Assembly (NCBI RefSeq): GCF_008017545.1
Contig: NZ_VRTZ01000001.1
Span: 576,035 to 640,034 of the forward strand
Direction of reading: 5' to 3'
Origin: Homoserinibacter sp. GY 40078
GTDB taxonomy: Bacteria; Actinomycetota; Actinomycetes; Actinomycetales; Microbacteriaceae
DNA length: 64,000 nucleotides
Under the pieces are notes generated by a model. It was not told the DNA's origin and searched no databases. It saw only the letters and a list, made by a program, of their open reading frames with translations. Position 1 is the first letter of the stretch; each line of letters opens with the position of its first letter. A program made the position numbers and the translations under genes. Positions 1-7,844 of this stretch are shown piece after piece.

Positions 1-858
1 GAGCTGCAGAACGCCGTCGACTACGGCCTGACCGCGGGTCTGCACTCGCTCGACGCGGGCGAGATCGCGCGATGGATCGACCGCGTCGAGGCGGGCAACC
101 TCTACGTCAACCGCGGCACCACGGGAGCGATCGTGCAGCGCCAGCCGTTCGGCGGCTGGAAGCGCTCGGTGGTCGGACCCGGCGCGAAGGCGGGCGGACC
201 GAACTACCTGCTCGGGCTCGGCACGGTGCGCCCCACGGCCGCGCTCGAGGCGGTCCCCGCGCTCGACCCGGCCGCGGATCGGATCGTCGAGGTGTTCGGC
301 GCACGGGGCTCCGCGGCCCAGGCGATGCTGCAGCGCGCCGCCGCGAGCGACCGGCGTGCGTGGTCGTCGGAGTTCGGCACCGTGCGCGACGTGACCGGCC
401 TCACCGCCGAGCGCAATGCGTTCCGCTACCGCGCCCTGCCGGTGACGGTGCGTGCCGAGGCCGGAGCGGATGCCGTCGAGGTCGCACGGGTCGCACTCGC
501 GGGCCTGCTGAGCGGCTCGCAGGTGACCCTCTCGACCGCCGCCGTGCTGTCGCCGTCCGAGCTGGAGGCGCTGCGAGCCGCCGGGGTCGACGTGCGCTCG
601 GAGGACGCGACGGCGTTCGTACGCGAGGCCGCGCGGCTTCGCGATACCCGCATCCGCCTGATCGGTGGACGCGCGGATGAGCTGCTGACCTCGCTCGGCG
701 GTCGCCCCGACATCGCGGTCTACGACGGCCCGGTCACCGAGTCGGGTCGCGTCGAGCTGCTGCCGTTCCTGCGCGAGCAGGCCGTGTCGATCACGGCGCA
801 CCGCTTCGGCACGCCGAGCGTGCTCGTCGAGGCGCTGCCGCTCGTCGAGACCGCCTGA
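1..858 (+). CDS. putA: C-terminal end of bifunctional proline dehydrogenase / glutamate-semialdehyde dehydrogenase (partial)
   Basis: Frame 1 is open from the first base and gives 285 residues of a protein that starts before the window. Residues 31-60 contain GNLYVNR and QPFGGWKRS, the aldehyde-dehydrogenase oligomerisation and cofactor signature of pyrroline-5-carboxylate dehydrogenase, followed by GPGAKAGGPNYL as in actinobacterial PutA. The enzyme oxidises proline to glutamate; this part would belong to the second (NAD-dependent) step. The long tail after the ALDH core fits a fused PutA rather than a stand-alone PruA. The downstream neighbour is convergent, 40 bp away. Confidence 0.9.
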   Translation, partial: ELQNAVDYGLTAGLHSLDAGEIARWIDRVEAGNLYVNRGTTGAIVQRQPFGGWKRSVVGPGAKAGGPNYLLGLGTVRPTAALEAVPALDPAADRIVEVFGARGSAAQAMLQRAAASDRRAWSSEFGTVRDVTGLTAERNAFRYRALPVTVRAEAGADAVEVARVALAGLLSGSQVTLSTAAVLSPSELEALRAAGVDVRSEDATAFVREAARLRDTRIRLIGGRADELLTSLGGRPDIAVYDGPVTESGRVELLPFLREQAVSITAHRFGTPSVLVEALPLVETA

Positions 859-898
859 CGCGTCGCGCGGCGCGGGATCCGCTGCTCGGGTTGCCGGG

Positions 899-2083
899 CT
901 ACTCGGCGGCGGATTCCGCGAGCCGCGTCCACGCGAGCTCGGCGAGCAGGGCGGCGTGGTCGCCGAGCAGGCTGTCGTCGAACATGGCCCCGGGTGAGTG
1001 CATCGGGGCGGTCGCGCCGTCGGCCTGAACCCCGAGGAACACGAGCGCACCGGGCACCCGTTCGAGCACGTAGGCGAAGTCCTCCGATGCCATCCCCGGC
1101 TCCGGCAACCGCACGGCGCGGTCGCCGTAGCGGGCGTCGAGCACCTCGAACACGCGCCCGGTCTCGGTCGGGTCGTTGACGGTGACGGGGTAGGAGTCGA
1201 TGAACTCGACCGTCATGGTGCAGCCGTGCGCTTCGCCGATCGCCGTGACGAGTCGAGGCAGTTCGCTGCGGATGAGGTCGAGCGCGGCGGGCGAGAGCGT
1301 GCGGATGTTCGCCTCCAGCTCGACGGACGCGGCGAGCACGTTGCTGGCTGCGGAGTCGGAGGCGAGTCGGGTGACGGAGATGACGGCGGGGTCGATCGCC
1401 GGGATGCGGCGGGCGGCGAACGCCTGCACCGCGAGCACGATCTCCGCGGCGACCGGCACGGGGTCGATCGCGTTCTGCGGGTAGGCGGCGTGCCCGCCGG
1501 TGCCCTCGACGCGCACGCGCATGGCGCTCGCGCTCGCCATGATCGGACCGGGCCGGGTGACGGCGGTGCCGTACGGAGTCACGCAGTCGACGTGGATCGC
1601 GTAGGCGGCGACGGGCGCCTCGCCCGCGGCCTCCAGGACACCCTCGTCGATCATGTACCGCGCACCGGCGAACCCTTCCTCACCCGGCTGGAACATGAAC
1701 ACGACCGTCCCGGGGAGCTCGTCGCGGCGGGCGGCGAGCATCCGCGCAGCACCCACGAGCCCCGCCATGTGGAGGTCGTGCCCGCACGCGTGCATGGTGC
1801 CCTCGACGGAGGCGAAGGGCAGCCCGGTCGCCTCAGTCACGGGGAGTCCGTCCATGTCGGAGCGCAGCAGCACGACCGGACCCGGACGCCCTCCGCGCAG
1901 CACCGCCGTGATCGAGGTGAGCTCGCGCCCGGTGGTGATCTCGAGCCCGAGCCCGTCGATCGCCTCCAGCAGTGCGGCCTGCGTGCGCGGCAGGTGCAGC
2001 CCGACCTCGGGGTGGCCGTGCAGCCGACGGCGGAGCTCCACGAGTTCCGCCGCGAGCGCGGCGTCGGCGGTGAATGAGGTCAC
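899..2083 (-). CDS. M20-family amidohydrolase / metallopeptidase
   Basis: A 394-residue M20D-type hydrolase of N-acyl amino acids or similar amides (hippurate, IAA-amino acid or N-acetyl-diaminopimelate type). Visible motifs are RSDMDGLPV (~74-82), HACGHDLH (~98-105), in which the Cys and His residues bind the metal pair, and PGEEGFAGA (~133-141) with the catalytic Glu. The GTG at 2083 is chosen because GGAGAGGAG lies 7 bp before it, although the frame continues upstream for 18 codons. There is no signal peptide, so it is cytoplasmic. The exact substrate cannot be told from sequence. Confidence 0.88.
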   Translation of the reverse strand: MTSFTADAALAAELVELRRRLHGHPEVGLHLPRTQAALLEAIDGLGLEITTGRELTSITAVLRGGRPGPVVLLRSDMDGLPVTEATGLPFASVEGTMHACGHDLHMAGLVGAARMLAARRDELPGTVVFMFQPGEEGFAGARYMIDEGVLEAAGEAPVAAYAIHVDCVTPYGTAVTRPGPIMASASAMRVRVEGTGGHAAYPQNAIDPVPVAAEIVLAVQAFAARRIPAIDPAVISVTRLASDSAASNVLAASVELEANIRTLSPAALDLIRSELPRLVTAIGEAHGCTMTVEFIDSYPVTVNDPTETGRVFEVLDARYGDRAVRLPEPGMASEDFAYVLERVPGALVFLGVQADGATAPMHSPGAMFDDSLLGDHAALLAELAWTRLAESAAE

Positions 2084-2191
2084 GTGCGATCTCCTCTCCG
2101 CCCGCCGGGCATGGATCGGCAGACAGATGCCTCCCACGCTAGGAACGCCCCGCCGACGCGACCAGGGCGCACCGCCACATCCCGTGCGCGA

Positions 2192-3436
2192 TTACTGTGC
2201 GCATCCCACAGCGCGCGGTCGCGGTCGGGTGCCCGCGAAGGTTCGAACACGTCCGAGGACCTGCTCCGGAAGCGCCTCGATCTCCTCTGTCGCGCCCACC
2301 TCGCTGATGGCCGCAGCCGTTCGGTCGATGACGTCGTCGACCACGGAGGCGGCACGAGCGGGCGACATGCCCCAACTCTGGCCTTCGAGGACGAGGTGCT
2401 CGCGGGTGATGTACCGAAGGTCGACCTGTCCGGCGATGGCGTGGCCGGCGTGACGGTACTGGCCGAGGAAGAAGACGGGGGCGACGTCGTACAGCGGGGT
2501 GAGGCTGTAGTTGGCGTCGGCGCCGATCGCGAGGGAGTAGTTCTTCGAGTGGGCATCGCCGTTTCCGATGGTGGCGTTGAAGGTCACCTGTTCGAGAAGC
2601 TCGACGAGAAAGTCACGGGGACGGAGGGCATTCTGGGAACCGAGTTCGGCGATCGAACGCAGTCGCGACTGGTCGCGGAGCGTGCTCTCGTACTTCGACG
2701 ACGGAGCGAGCCCGAGCGCCTGAGCGAAGTCTTCCTGATGGGTTCGGCCATCAGCGCTTCGGTCGAATCGTTCGACGACGATCGCGGCTCGCCCGTCGAA
2801 ATCGTGGAGCTCTGTACGCGCTGCCGGAAGACCCGCTCGCGCGGCGACGGTCATCGCCCAGTGCTCGGCATGCACCAGATGCTGCGGGCCGCCGGTCGAG
2901 AGAGGTTGAGGCTTGACGATGTGAGTTGACATCGCGCCGTCAGTTGGCCAGGCCCAGCGCCCGTCGTCCCGGGTAAGGAGCACCTTGGCCTGGATGCCCC
3001 CAAGTGAAGCGGTGAGCGGTTCATTGTCAGGCGGGGTGAGAGTCGGAAGTGCGACGACGAGGGCATCGACTTCGGCGCCGGTGAGGGGGATCAGGTGACC
3101 CGTACCCGGTGGTTCCGGGTCGCGGGTGAACTGAACGGCACCGGCGCATTCGACACCGATGTGTGCGAGGAGGTCGAAGGCCGATCGCGCTTGGTACTCG
3201 CGGTCCAAGTCGGCCCGCACTTGACCCTCGGGGAGCAGCCCCTCAAGGAAGGCGTCGAGCGCTGGGCCTTCGACGCGGGCCCTCTCGAGCGGCAACGACA
3301 GGCTCAACGGCCGAGCGCCTTCCCCGTAGCGATCGAATATGTCGGCGTCGTAGCGGAGGCGGACGGCCCCATTTCTCAGCTGCTCGAGTTCGCCCTGGTG
3401 CTCTCCCCGTAGCCACAGGTGGAGGATGTCGTTCAT
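2192..3436 (-). CDS. hipA: HipA-family serine/threonine kinase toxin
   Basis: A 414-residue HipA-like protein kinase. Family motifs in order are SLGGIQAK (~144-151, ATP-loop region), HIVKP (~172-176), the catalytic loop GNGDAHSKN (~291-299) with the catalytic Asp and metal-binding Asn, and YDVAP (~316-320) in the DxG position. Family members phosphorylate an aminoacyl-tRNA synthetase (GltX in E. coli), causing growth arrest and persistence. The start ATG at 3436 overlaps the hipB stop by 4 bp, so the pair is translationally coupled. All kinase motifs look intact, so it is probably active. Confidence 0.9.
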   Translation of the reverse strand: MNDILHLWLRGEHQGELEQLRNGAVRLRYDADIFDRYGEGARPLSLSLPLERARVEGPALDAFLEGLLPEGQVRADLDREYQARSAFDLLAHIGVECAGAVQFTRDPEPPGTGHLIPLTGAEVDALVVALPTLTPPDNEPLTASLGGIQAKVLLTRDDGRWAWPTDGAMSTHIVKPQPLSTGGPQHLVHAEHWAMTVAARAGLPAARTELHDFDGRAAIVVERFDRSADGRTHQEDFAQALGLAPSSKYESTLRDQSRLRSIAELGSQNALRPRDFLVELLEQVTFNATIGNGDAHSKNYSLAIGADANYSLTPLYDVAPVFFLGQYRHAGHAIAGQVDLRYITREHLVLEGQSWGMSPARAASVVDDVIDRTAAAISEVGATEEIEALPEQVLGRVRTFAGTRPRPRAVGCAQ

Positions 3437-3687
3437 CCGACGCCCAGCTCCGCGCCCCGCGGAACGACGATCAGCTCGTAGCCGAGCTCGCCGAGAACGG
3501 TGATCGCCGTGGCGAGCGAGACGTCTGCCCCCTGCTCGAGCCGCTGGATGGTCGATCGCGAGATCGTGGTCTCGTCGGCGAGTTGAAATTGGGTGACGGT
3601 GGCGGCTCGACGTATCGACTTGATCGCGCGGCCGAGATCTTTCGGAGCGCGAGCTCGGTACCAACGCGGCTTCGGTGGGTTCTCCAT
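3433..3687 (-). CDS. hipB: HipB-like Xre-family antitoxin and autorepressor
   Basis: An 84-residue protein with a Xre/Cro helix-turn-helix at ~18-70 (QFQLADETTISRSTIQRLEQG). It is expected to neutralise the HipA kinase encoded immediately downstream and to repress their shared promoter. The ATG at 3687 is preceded by GAGAGG at 7-bp spacing. An upstream in-frame extension to 3753 would run through operator 1 and is unlikely. Two perfect inverted repeats with identical half-sites lie just upstream, as expected for autoregulation by a dimeric HTH protein. Confidence 0.88.
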   Translation of the reverse strand: MENPPKPRWYRARAPKDLGRAIKSIRRAATVTQFQLADETTISRSTIQRLEQGADVSLATAITVLGELGYELIVVPRGAELGVG

Positions 3688-3727
3688 CACGCGCCTCTCA
3701 TCTGATGCATCGGCATGTAGGCGGCAA

Positions 3728-3747
3728 ATGCCTCGTATGCGAGGCAT
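3728..3747. promoter_or_regulatory. Operator 1 of hipBA
   Basis: Perfect inverted repeat ATGCCTC-N6-GAGGCAT. It covers the expected transcription start of the hipB promoter, so a bound repressor would block initiation. The half-site is identical to that of operator 2, 38 bp away centre to centre. Confidence 0.72.
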
Positions 3748-3752
3748 GGGCA

Positions 3753-3781
3753 ATCATACCGCGAAATGCCTCCGATGTGAG
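3753..3781 (-). promoter_or_regulatory. Promoter of hipBA
   Basis: On the minus strand, -10 TATGAT (3758-3753) is preceded at exactly 17 bp by CTCACA (3781-3776, 4/6 match to TTGACA). The -35 lies inside operator 2 and the start region inside operator 1. Confidence 0.65.
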
Positions 3782-3786
3782 GCATT
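3765..3786. promoter_or_regulatory. Operator 2 of hipBA
   Basis: Inverted repeat AATGCCTC-N6-GAGGCATT (8-bp arms) overlapping the -35 of the hipBA promoter. It shares the ATGCCTC half-site with operator 1. Confidence 0.72.
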
Positions 3787-3802
3787 CACGAACCGGTGAT
3801 CT

Positions 3803-4186
3803 TCAGTCCCGCGGCTCGACCCGCAGCGTCACCGCGTGCATCGCGGGCCCGATCACCGTGTCGAGGATCCGCTTCTCGTAGCGCGCGTACTTCTTCAGGT
3901 ACGCCGCATCGATGGCGGCCTGCTCAGGGGCATCGGGGGCGATCTGCGCGAACGTCACGTCGCGCTCACCGCCGGCGAAGCGGATGCGGCCGTTCCCCCT
4001 CGCGAGCGCGCGCCGGTACCAGCCGTTGCGCGGCCCGTACGCGGAGCGCACATAGAAGTGGCCGCCCGCGGCGACTCCCCAGATCGTCACGAACGGGCGA
4101 AGACTGCCGTCCGGCCGTACCGAGCTGACCTCGATCTCGTCGCCCGCATCGACGGATGCCAGCTCCGCCTCATCCCAACCGCTCAC
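3803..4186 (-). CDS. DUF2255 family protein
   Basis: A 127-residue protein of the DUF2255 type, small proteins resembling nitroreductase/FMN-binding split-barrel folds. The visible core is VTIWGVAAGGHFYVRSAYG and GWYRRAL, followed by a charged helical tail (AYLKKYARYEKRI). The GTG at 4186 is chosen because GGAGGGGG precedes it. No signal peptide or membrane segment is seen. It is co-directional with hipBA but separated by the hipBA operators, so it is probably a separate transcript. Function unknown. Confidence 0.75.
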   Translation of the reverse strand: MSGWDEAELASVDAGDEIEVSSVRPDGSLRPFVTIWGVAAGGHFYVRSAYGPRNGWYRRALARGNGRIRFAGGERDVTFAQIAPDAPEQAAIDAAYLKKYARYEKRILDTVIGPAMHAVTLRVEPRD

Positions 4187-4349
4187 GTCGTCCGCCCCCT
4201 CCGCGCCTCTCGGCACGCGCCTCGACGCTACGCCGCGCGCGCGGCGACCGCTGGGTCCGAGATCCGCTCGCGCGTCAGCCGCGCGTGCCGGTGGTGACGA
4301 CGAGCGCGATGCTCGTGTCCGCCATCCGCCAGCGCCTCGCCCCTCATTG

Positions 4350-5594
4350 TCAGCACCCACCCGTGGTGTCGTACACCTGACCGCCGGGGTTAGCGTCGGT
4401 CCACATCGTTATCCAGCACTTCTTGGGAACGGTCCAGTGCCGGTCGCGACTCAGCACGGTCTGGTAGGTGTTGCCAGCTGTGTTCGGCCAGTCTCCAAGT
4501 GCGACACCCATGCAGTCCGTGAGAGCCATCCATGCCCCGAAAGTAGTGCAGTAGTAGCTACTCACAGCTTGGTTGGTGGCGCTTACTTCAGACGTGGCGT
4601 CGTAACCCTTAGGGGCATCGATGACGAAGATCACGCCGTACGCACCGTTGACGTACTGGATGTTGTGCGGATAACGGAGTCCGATGGCGAACGAGGAGGT
4701 GTCGCAGCGGTCGAACAGATCGTTGTAGTCGGCGTACGCGCCGAGGCTCGATGGAACTGTCACTCCGTCGGGTCGGATCGCCTTCCAGTTCCAGTTCTCG
4801 TTGGCCGCGGCAAGGTGCTTCTTGTAGTCGTCCTTGGTGATGCCGGTTGACGTCTTGCAGCTCCCTCGGTTACCTACAAGTGCGCCGCTCGAGACATCTC
4901 GAAGGTTCACCTCGAACTCGACTCCGTAGAGCGACGGCACGTTCGCCGGCGTCTGCGTACCAAGCCACCAGTAGGACGAGACGAACGTCACCTTGTTCGC
5001 GGTGTAGTTGAGCACCTGTACCTCTGCCTGCGACGGCATCCAGGGAGCGCGATTCGCCGAGTAATTGGTTGCCGCGACTCGCCCTGACGAACTCGCCTCC
5101 TGGCCGAGCGGGGGAGTGCGCAACGACTCAATCGCACTACTGAATACTGCCGGCGCAGGAACGAAGGGGTCGTCCCCAACCTCAATCACGTCGGCGGTCG
5201 GGTAGGTCGCACTTCGTGCAGCGAATTCACTGTCGTCAGGGACGGTCGTCGCGACGATCAGGCCGACCGCCGCCGGCGCTGTTCCGTAGTCGGCCGTGAA
5301 CTCGGAGTTGAACGCGGCTGCGGAGACGCCCGATCCGAAGTAGTACTCGCCAACCAGTTCCGGATTCTCGTACCGGATGCCAAGAACCTCACCGCTATAC
5401 CCCGCGGCTTGGGCGACCGCCGCGGTGAAGGTGATGGGAGTCGAGAACGCGATGAGAGCAGTCGTCGGATCGCCTGGGCCCGGTGCCATGGACAATCCCG
5501 GATCTTCCTCGTCTGCAGCGACTGGTGAAGGCAAGATGAGAGCCACCGCGATAGCAGCAGCGGCCGCCGATCCGATTACTCGTAGTCGAGTCAT
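4350..5594 (-). CDS. Secreted cysteine-containing protein of unknown function
   Basis: A 414-residue protein with a clear Sec signal peptide (basic MTRLR, hydrophobic stretch to ~25, cleavage near PVAADEE). The mature part has no membrane segment and six cysteines (SCK, RCD, YYC, DCM, KCW, GGC), enough for three disulfides, all in the C-terminal half. I recognise no family. The ATG at 5594 has AAAGGAG 7 bp before it and overlaps the upstream gene stop (ATGA). Base composition is visibly less GC-rich than in neighbouring genes, suggesting recent acquisition. It is probably secreted together with, or anchored by, the small membrane protein encoded upstream. Confidence 0.72.
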   Translation of the reverse strand: MTRLRVIGSAAAAAIAVALILPSPVAADEEDPGLSMAPGPGDPTTALIAFSTPITFTAAVAQAAGYSGEVLGIRYENPELVGEYYFGSGVSAAAFNSEFTADYGTAPAAVGLIVATTVPDDSEFAARSATYPTADVIEVGDDPFVPAPAVFSSAIESLRTPPLGQEASSSGRVAATNYSANRAPWMPSQAEVQVLNYTANKVTFVSSYWWLGTQTPANVPSLYGVEFEVNLRDVSSGALVGNRGSCKTSTGITKDDYKKHLAAANENWNWKAIRPDGVTVPSSLGAYADYNDLFDRCDTSSFAIGLRYPHNIQYVNGAYGVIFVIDAPKGYDATSEVSATNQAVSSYYCTTFGAWMALTDCMGVALGDWPNTAGNTYQTVLSRDRHWTVPKKCWITMWTDANPGGQVYDTTGGC

Positions 5595-5980
5595 GCGTTG
5601 TCTCCTTTCGACGTTCGATCGCGAGGGAAGGACAAGGCGAAACCACCGATAGAAACACCGCCAAGGGCCAGAGCCGCGACCAAGATCACAGAAAAGCCTG
5701 GCGGCGGTCCGATCGCGACGCGGCCGCCCCCGAGTCCGGGGTACGTGCACTTCATACCGGTGGGCCAGAGCTGCCAGCCGCCTTCGATGTCGAGGCTGCC
5801 GGGAACTGCCCCGACGTTCTCGATTTCGTCCGCTGAGACCTGCGCGCAGATGTGTCCAGCCTCTCGGTTGACGTACGCATCGCCAGCGACGACTACCGCG
5901 CCCATGATGGCGAGAAAGCCGGCGGCAATTGCCACTCCGAGCGCGGCAGGCGAGCGCAATCGGCGGGCTTTCTCGCTCAA
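5591..5980 (-). CDS. Small two-helix membrane protein coupled to the secreted protein
   Basis: A 129-residue protein with hydrophobic helices at ~12-33 and ~94-115 and a presumed extracellular loop carrying two cysteines (HICAQ, KCTYP). The stop overlaps the start of the secreted-protein gene by 4 bp, so the two form one operon. The start is TTG at 5980 with AAGAGGA just upstream; no better ATG is available in frame. No family recognised. The paired cysteines in both partners suggest that both work outside the membrane. Confidence 0.6.
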   Translation of the reverse strand: MSEKARRLRSPAALGVAIAAGFLAIMGAVVVAGDAYVNREAGHICAQVSADEIENVGAVPGSLDIEGGWQLWPTGMKCTYPGLGGGRVAIGPPPGFSVILVAALALGGVSIGGFALSFPRDRTSKGDNA

Positions 5981-6294
5981 CGGATCCTCTTGAGGGCGCT
6001 GACGTCCCTTCCATTTCGCGTGGCAGCCGGAGGGTGGTCACGGACTGGTCTGTGCACCCCCGTGGTCAGGCAATCGCGGATCATAGATTCGAGCCCCCCT
6101 CGTTTCATCCACCATCGCACGCGGGTCCGCGGAGCGCAACGCCCCGAAGGCTGCTGACCCATCCATCCGGCTCAACGCGCTCGAACCAGCTGGGGAGAGA
6201 AGGGAGGGGAGAACGACCGCGAAAGGGCGATGAAGTGTCCGAGACTCCCCAAGATGTCGGAACAATCTCGACGAGACAGAAAAGCACCACTCAA
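5981..6294. other. Intergenic stretch between the accessory cassette and tRNA-Leu
   Basis: 314 bp without a convincing gene. It must hold the promoter for the two-gene cassette on the minus strand. At 6086-6114 the plus strand reads ATTCGAGCCCCCCTCG and then CCACCA, which resembles a tRNA T-loop and 3' end but lacks a pairing T-stem. A purine-rich run lies at 6192-6212. No other structure stands out. Confidence 0.5.
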
Positions 6295-6381
6295 TGGTGC
6301 GCGAGGGGGGACTTGAACCCCCACGCCCTTGCGGGCACTGGCACCTGAAGCCAGCGCGTCTGCCAATTCCGCCACTCGCGC
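6295..6381 (-). tRNA. tRNA-Leu (anticodon CAG)
   Basis: An 87-nt class II tRNA on the minus strand: acceptor GCGCGAG/CTCGCGC, discriminator A and encoded CCA. The anticodon stem CTGGC/GCCAG encloses loop TTCAGGT (anticodon CAG). A long variable arm GTGCCCGCAAGGGCGT is followed by a T-arm with GGGGGTTCAAGTCCCCC. The 3' end faces the accessory genes at 2.2-6 kb, a classic integration-site geometry. Confidence 0.97.
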
Positions 6382-6615
6382 GCAGACCCGACACAGCGGG
6401 TCAGCCAAGCGAGACTACCACGGAGCGACTGCATGGCCGCGCCCGCGCGAAACGGGCCGAATCCGAGGCGGTGCACCGACCGTTCCGCTCCGCGAATCCA
6501 TCCACAGCCGGAGCCGACATCGCCGCTCGGCTGAGGCTCCACGCGGGTGAGCCGACTACCATCGGATAGTCCGAACGCACCCGGAGAAGCCGTGGCGCCT
6601 GCCGAGAGGAGACCC

Positions 6616-7317
6616 TTGGGGATTCTCGACGAGTTCGAGAAGGGCTTGGAACGCGTCGTCAACGGCGCGTTCGCCAAGACCTTCAAGAGCGGGCTGCAAC
6701 CGCTCGAGGTCACCGCGGCCCTGCGCCGCGAGCTCGACACCCGGGCGGCGGTCGTGTCGCGCGAGCGCATCCTCGTGCCCAACCGGTTCACGGTGCGGCT
6801 GTCGCCGAGCGACCACGAGCGCATGACCGGTCTCGGCCCCGCGCTCATCGACGAGTTCACGCAGCTCGTGCAGCAGCACGCAACCGCCCAGCACTACTCG
6901 TTCGCGGGGGGCATCGAGATCCGCCTCGAGCGCGACCCGTCGCTCACGCAGGGCATCGTGCGCATCGACTCCGAGAACGTCAAGGGCGCTGTCGTGTGGA
7001 CGCCCGTGCTCGACATCGGCGGCACCCGCCATCCGCTCACGAAGGGCCGCACCGTCATCGGTCGCGGGTCGGATGCCGACATCACCCTCGACGACTCCGG
7101 CACCTCCCGCAAGCACGTCGAGATCCTGTGGGACGGTACGCGCGGCCAGGTGACCGACCTGGGCTCCACGAACGGCTCGAAGCTCAACGGTCAGAAGGTC
7201 ACGAAGGCCGTGTTGCAGCCCGACTCGGTGATCGAGATCGGCCGGACCCGTATCGTGTTCCGAGTGCTGGCGCAGTCCGCGGATCAGAACCAGGTCGCCG
7301 ACGGGAGGTCGCGGTGA
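6616..7317 (+). CDS. fhaA: FHA-domain signalling adaptor with DUF3662 N-terminus
   Basis: A 233-residue protein: an N-terminal DUF3662 domain (GILDEFEKGLERVVNGAF, to ~115) and a C-terminal FHA phosphothreonine-binding domain (GRGSDADI, SRKHVEI, DLGSTNGSKLNG). In mycobacteria FhaA binds phosphorylated partners of PknB, including the MurJ regulator. The TTG start at 6616 is preferred because AGGAG lies just upstream and the protein then begins at the conserved GILDEFEKGLER; upstream GTGs at 6547 and 6592 are alternatives. It is the first gene of the growth-control operon. Confidence 0.93.
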   Translation: MGILDEFEKGLERVVNGAFAKTFKSGLQPLEVTAALRRELDTRAAVVSRERILVPNRFTVRLSPSDHERMTGLGPALIDEFTQLVQQHATAQHYSFAGGIEIRLERDPSLTQGIVRIDSENVKGAVVWTPVLDIGGTRHPLTKGRTVIGRGSDADITLDDSGTSRKHVEILWDGTRGQVTDLGSTNGSKLNGQKVTKAVLQPDSVIEIGRTRIVFRVLAQSADQNQVADGRSR

Positions 7318-7841
7318 GCGAGCTGACCCTTCTCGTGCTGCGGCTCGGGTTCCTCATCCTCATGTGGGCGTTCGTCTTCATGATCGTCTACGCCCTCCGT
7401 TCCGACCTGTTCGGTAACCGGGCGCGTAAGAAGATGCCGGAGCCGGCGACCGCCGAGGCCTACCCGTCCTCGCCCGTGCCTCCGCCGCCCGCACCGCCCG
7501 TGGCCGTGCTCCCCGAGCCGCACCGCGCAGCTCCCCACGCAGGTGCCGGCACCCCGCGCCGCCTCGTCATCACCTCGGGGCCCAAGGAGGGCCTGGAGGT
7601 CGAGCTGCCGCTCGAACAGCTCACCATCGGGCGCTCGAGCGAATCCGGCCTCGTGATCCGCGACGACTACACCTCCACCCACCACGCCCGACTCATGCTC
7701 TGGAACGAGGAGTGGGTTATCCAAGACCTCGACTCCACCAACGGCACGTTCCTCGACGGCACCCGCGTCACCCTGCCCACCCCCGTGCGACCGGGTTCCA
7801 CGGTCACCATCGGCACGACGAGCTTCGAGTTGCGGCGGTAG
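7314..7841 (+). CDS. fhaB: Membrane-anchored FHA-domain protein
   Basis: A 175-residue protein: one N-terminal transmembrane helix (~5-27), a Pro/Ala-rich cytoplasmic linker (~40-80) and a C-terminal FHA domain with GRSSESGLVI, STHHARL and LDSTNGTFLDG. It reads phosphothreonine marks laid down by the kinases of this operon; the mycobacterial homologue (FipA) acts at the divisome. The GTG start overlaps the fhaA stop by 4 bp (GTGA), indicating coupling. Longer than its mycobacterial relative because of the linker. Confidence 0.93.
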   Translation: MSELTLLVLRLGFLILMWAFVFMIVYALRSDLFGNRARKKMPEPATAEAYPSSPVPPPPAPPVAVLPEPHRAAPHAGAGTPRRLVITSGPKEGLEVELPLEQLTIGRSSESGLVIRDDYTSTHHARLMLWNEEWVIQDLDSTNGTFLDGTRVTLPTPVRPGSTVTIGTTSFELRR

Positions 7842-7844
7842 CGC

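Noticed and set aside
2192..6294. Complete integrated mobile element between the amidohydrolase and tRNA-Leu
   Set aside because: No integrase, transposase or direct repeat of the tRNA end is visible, so only the accessory character, not an element with defined ends, can be supported.
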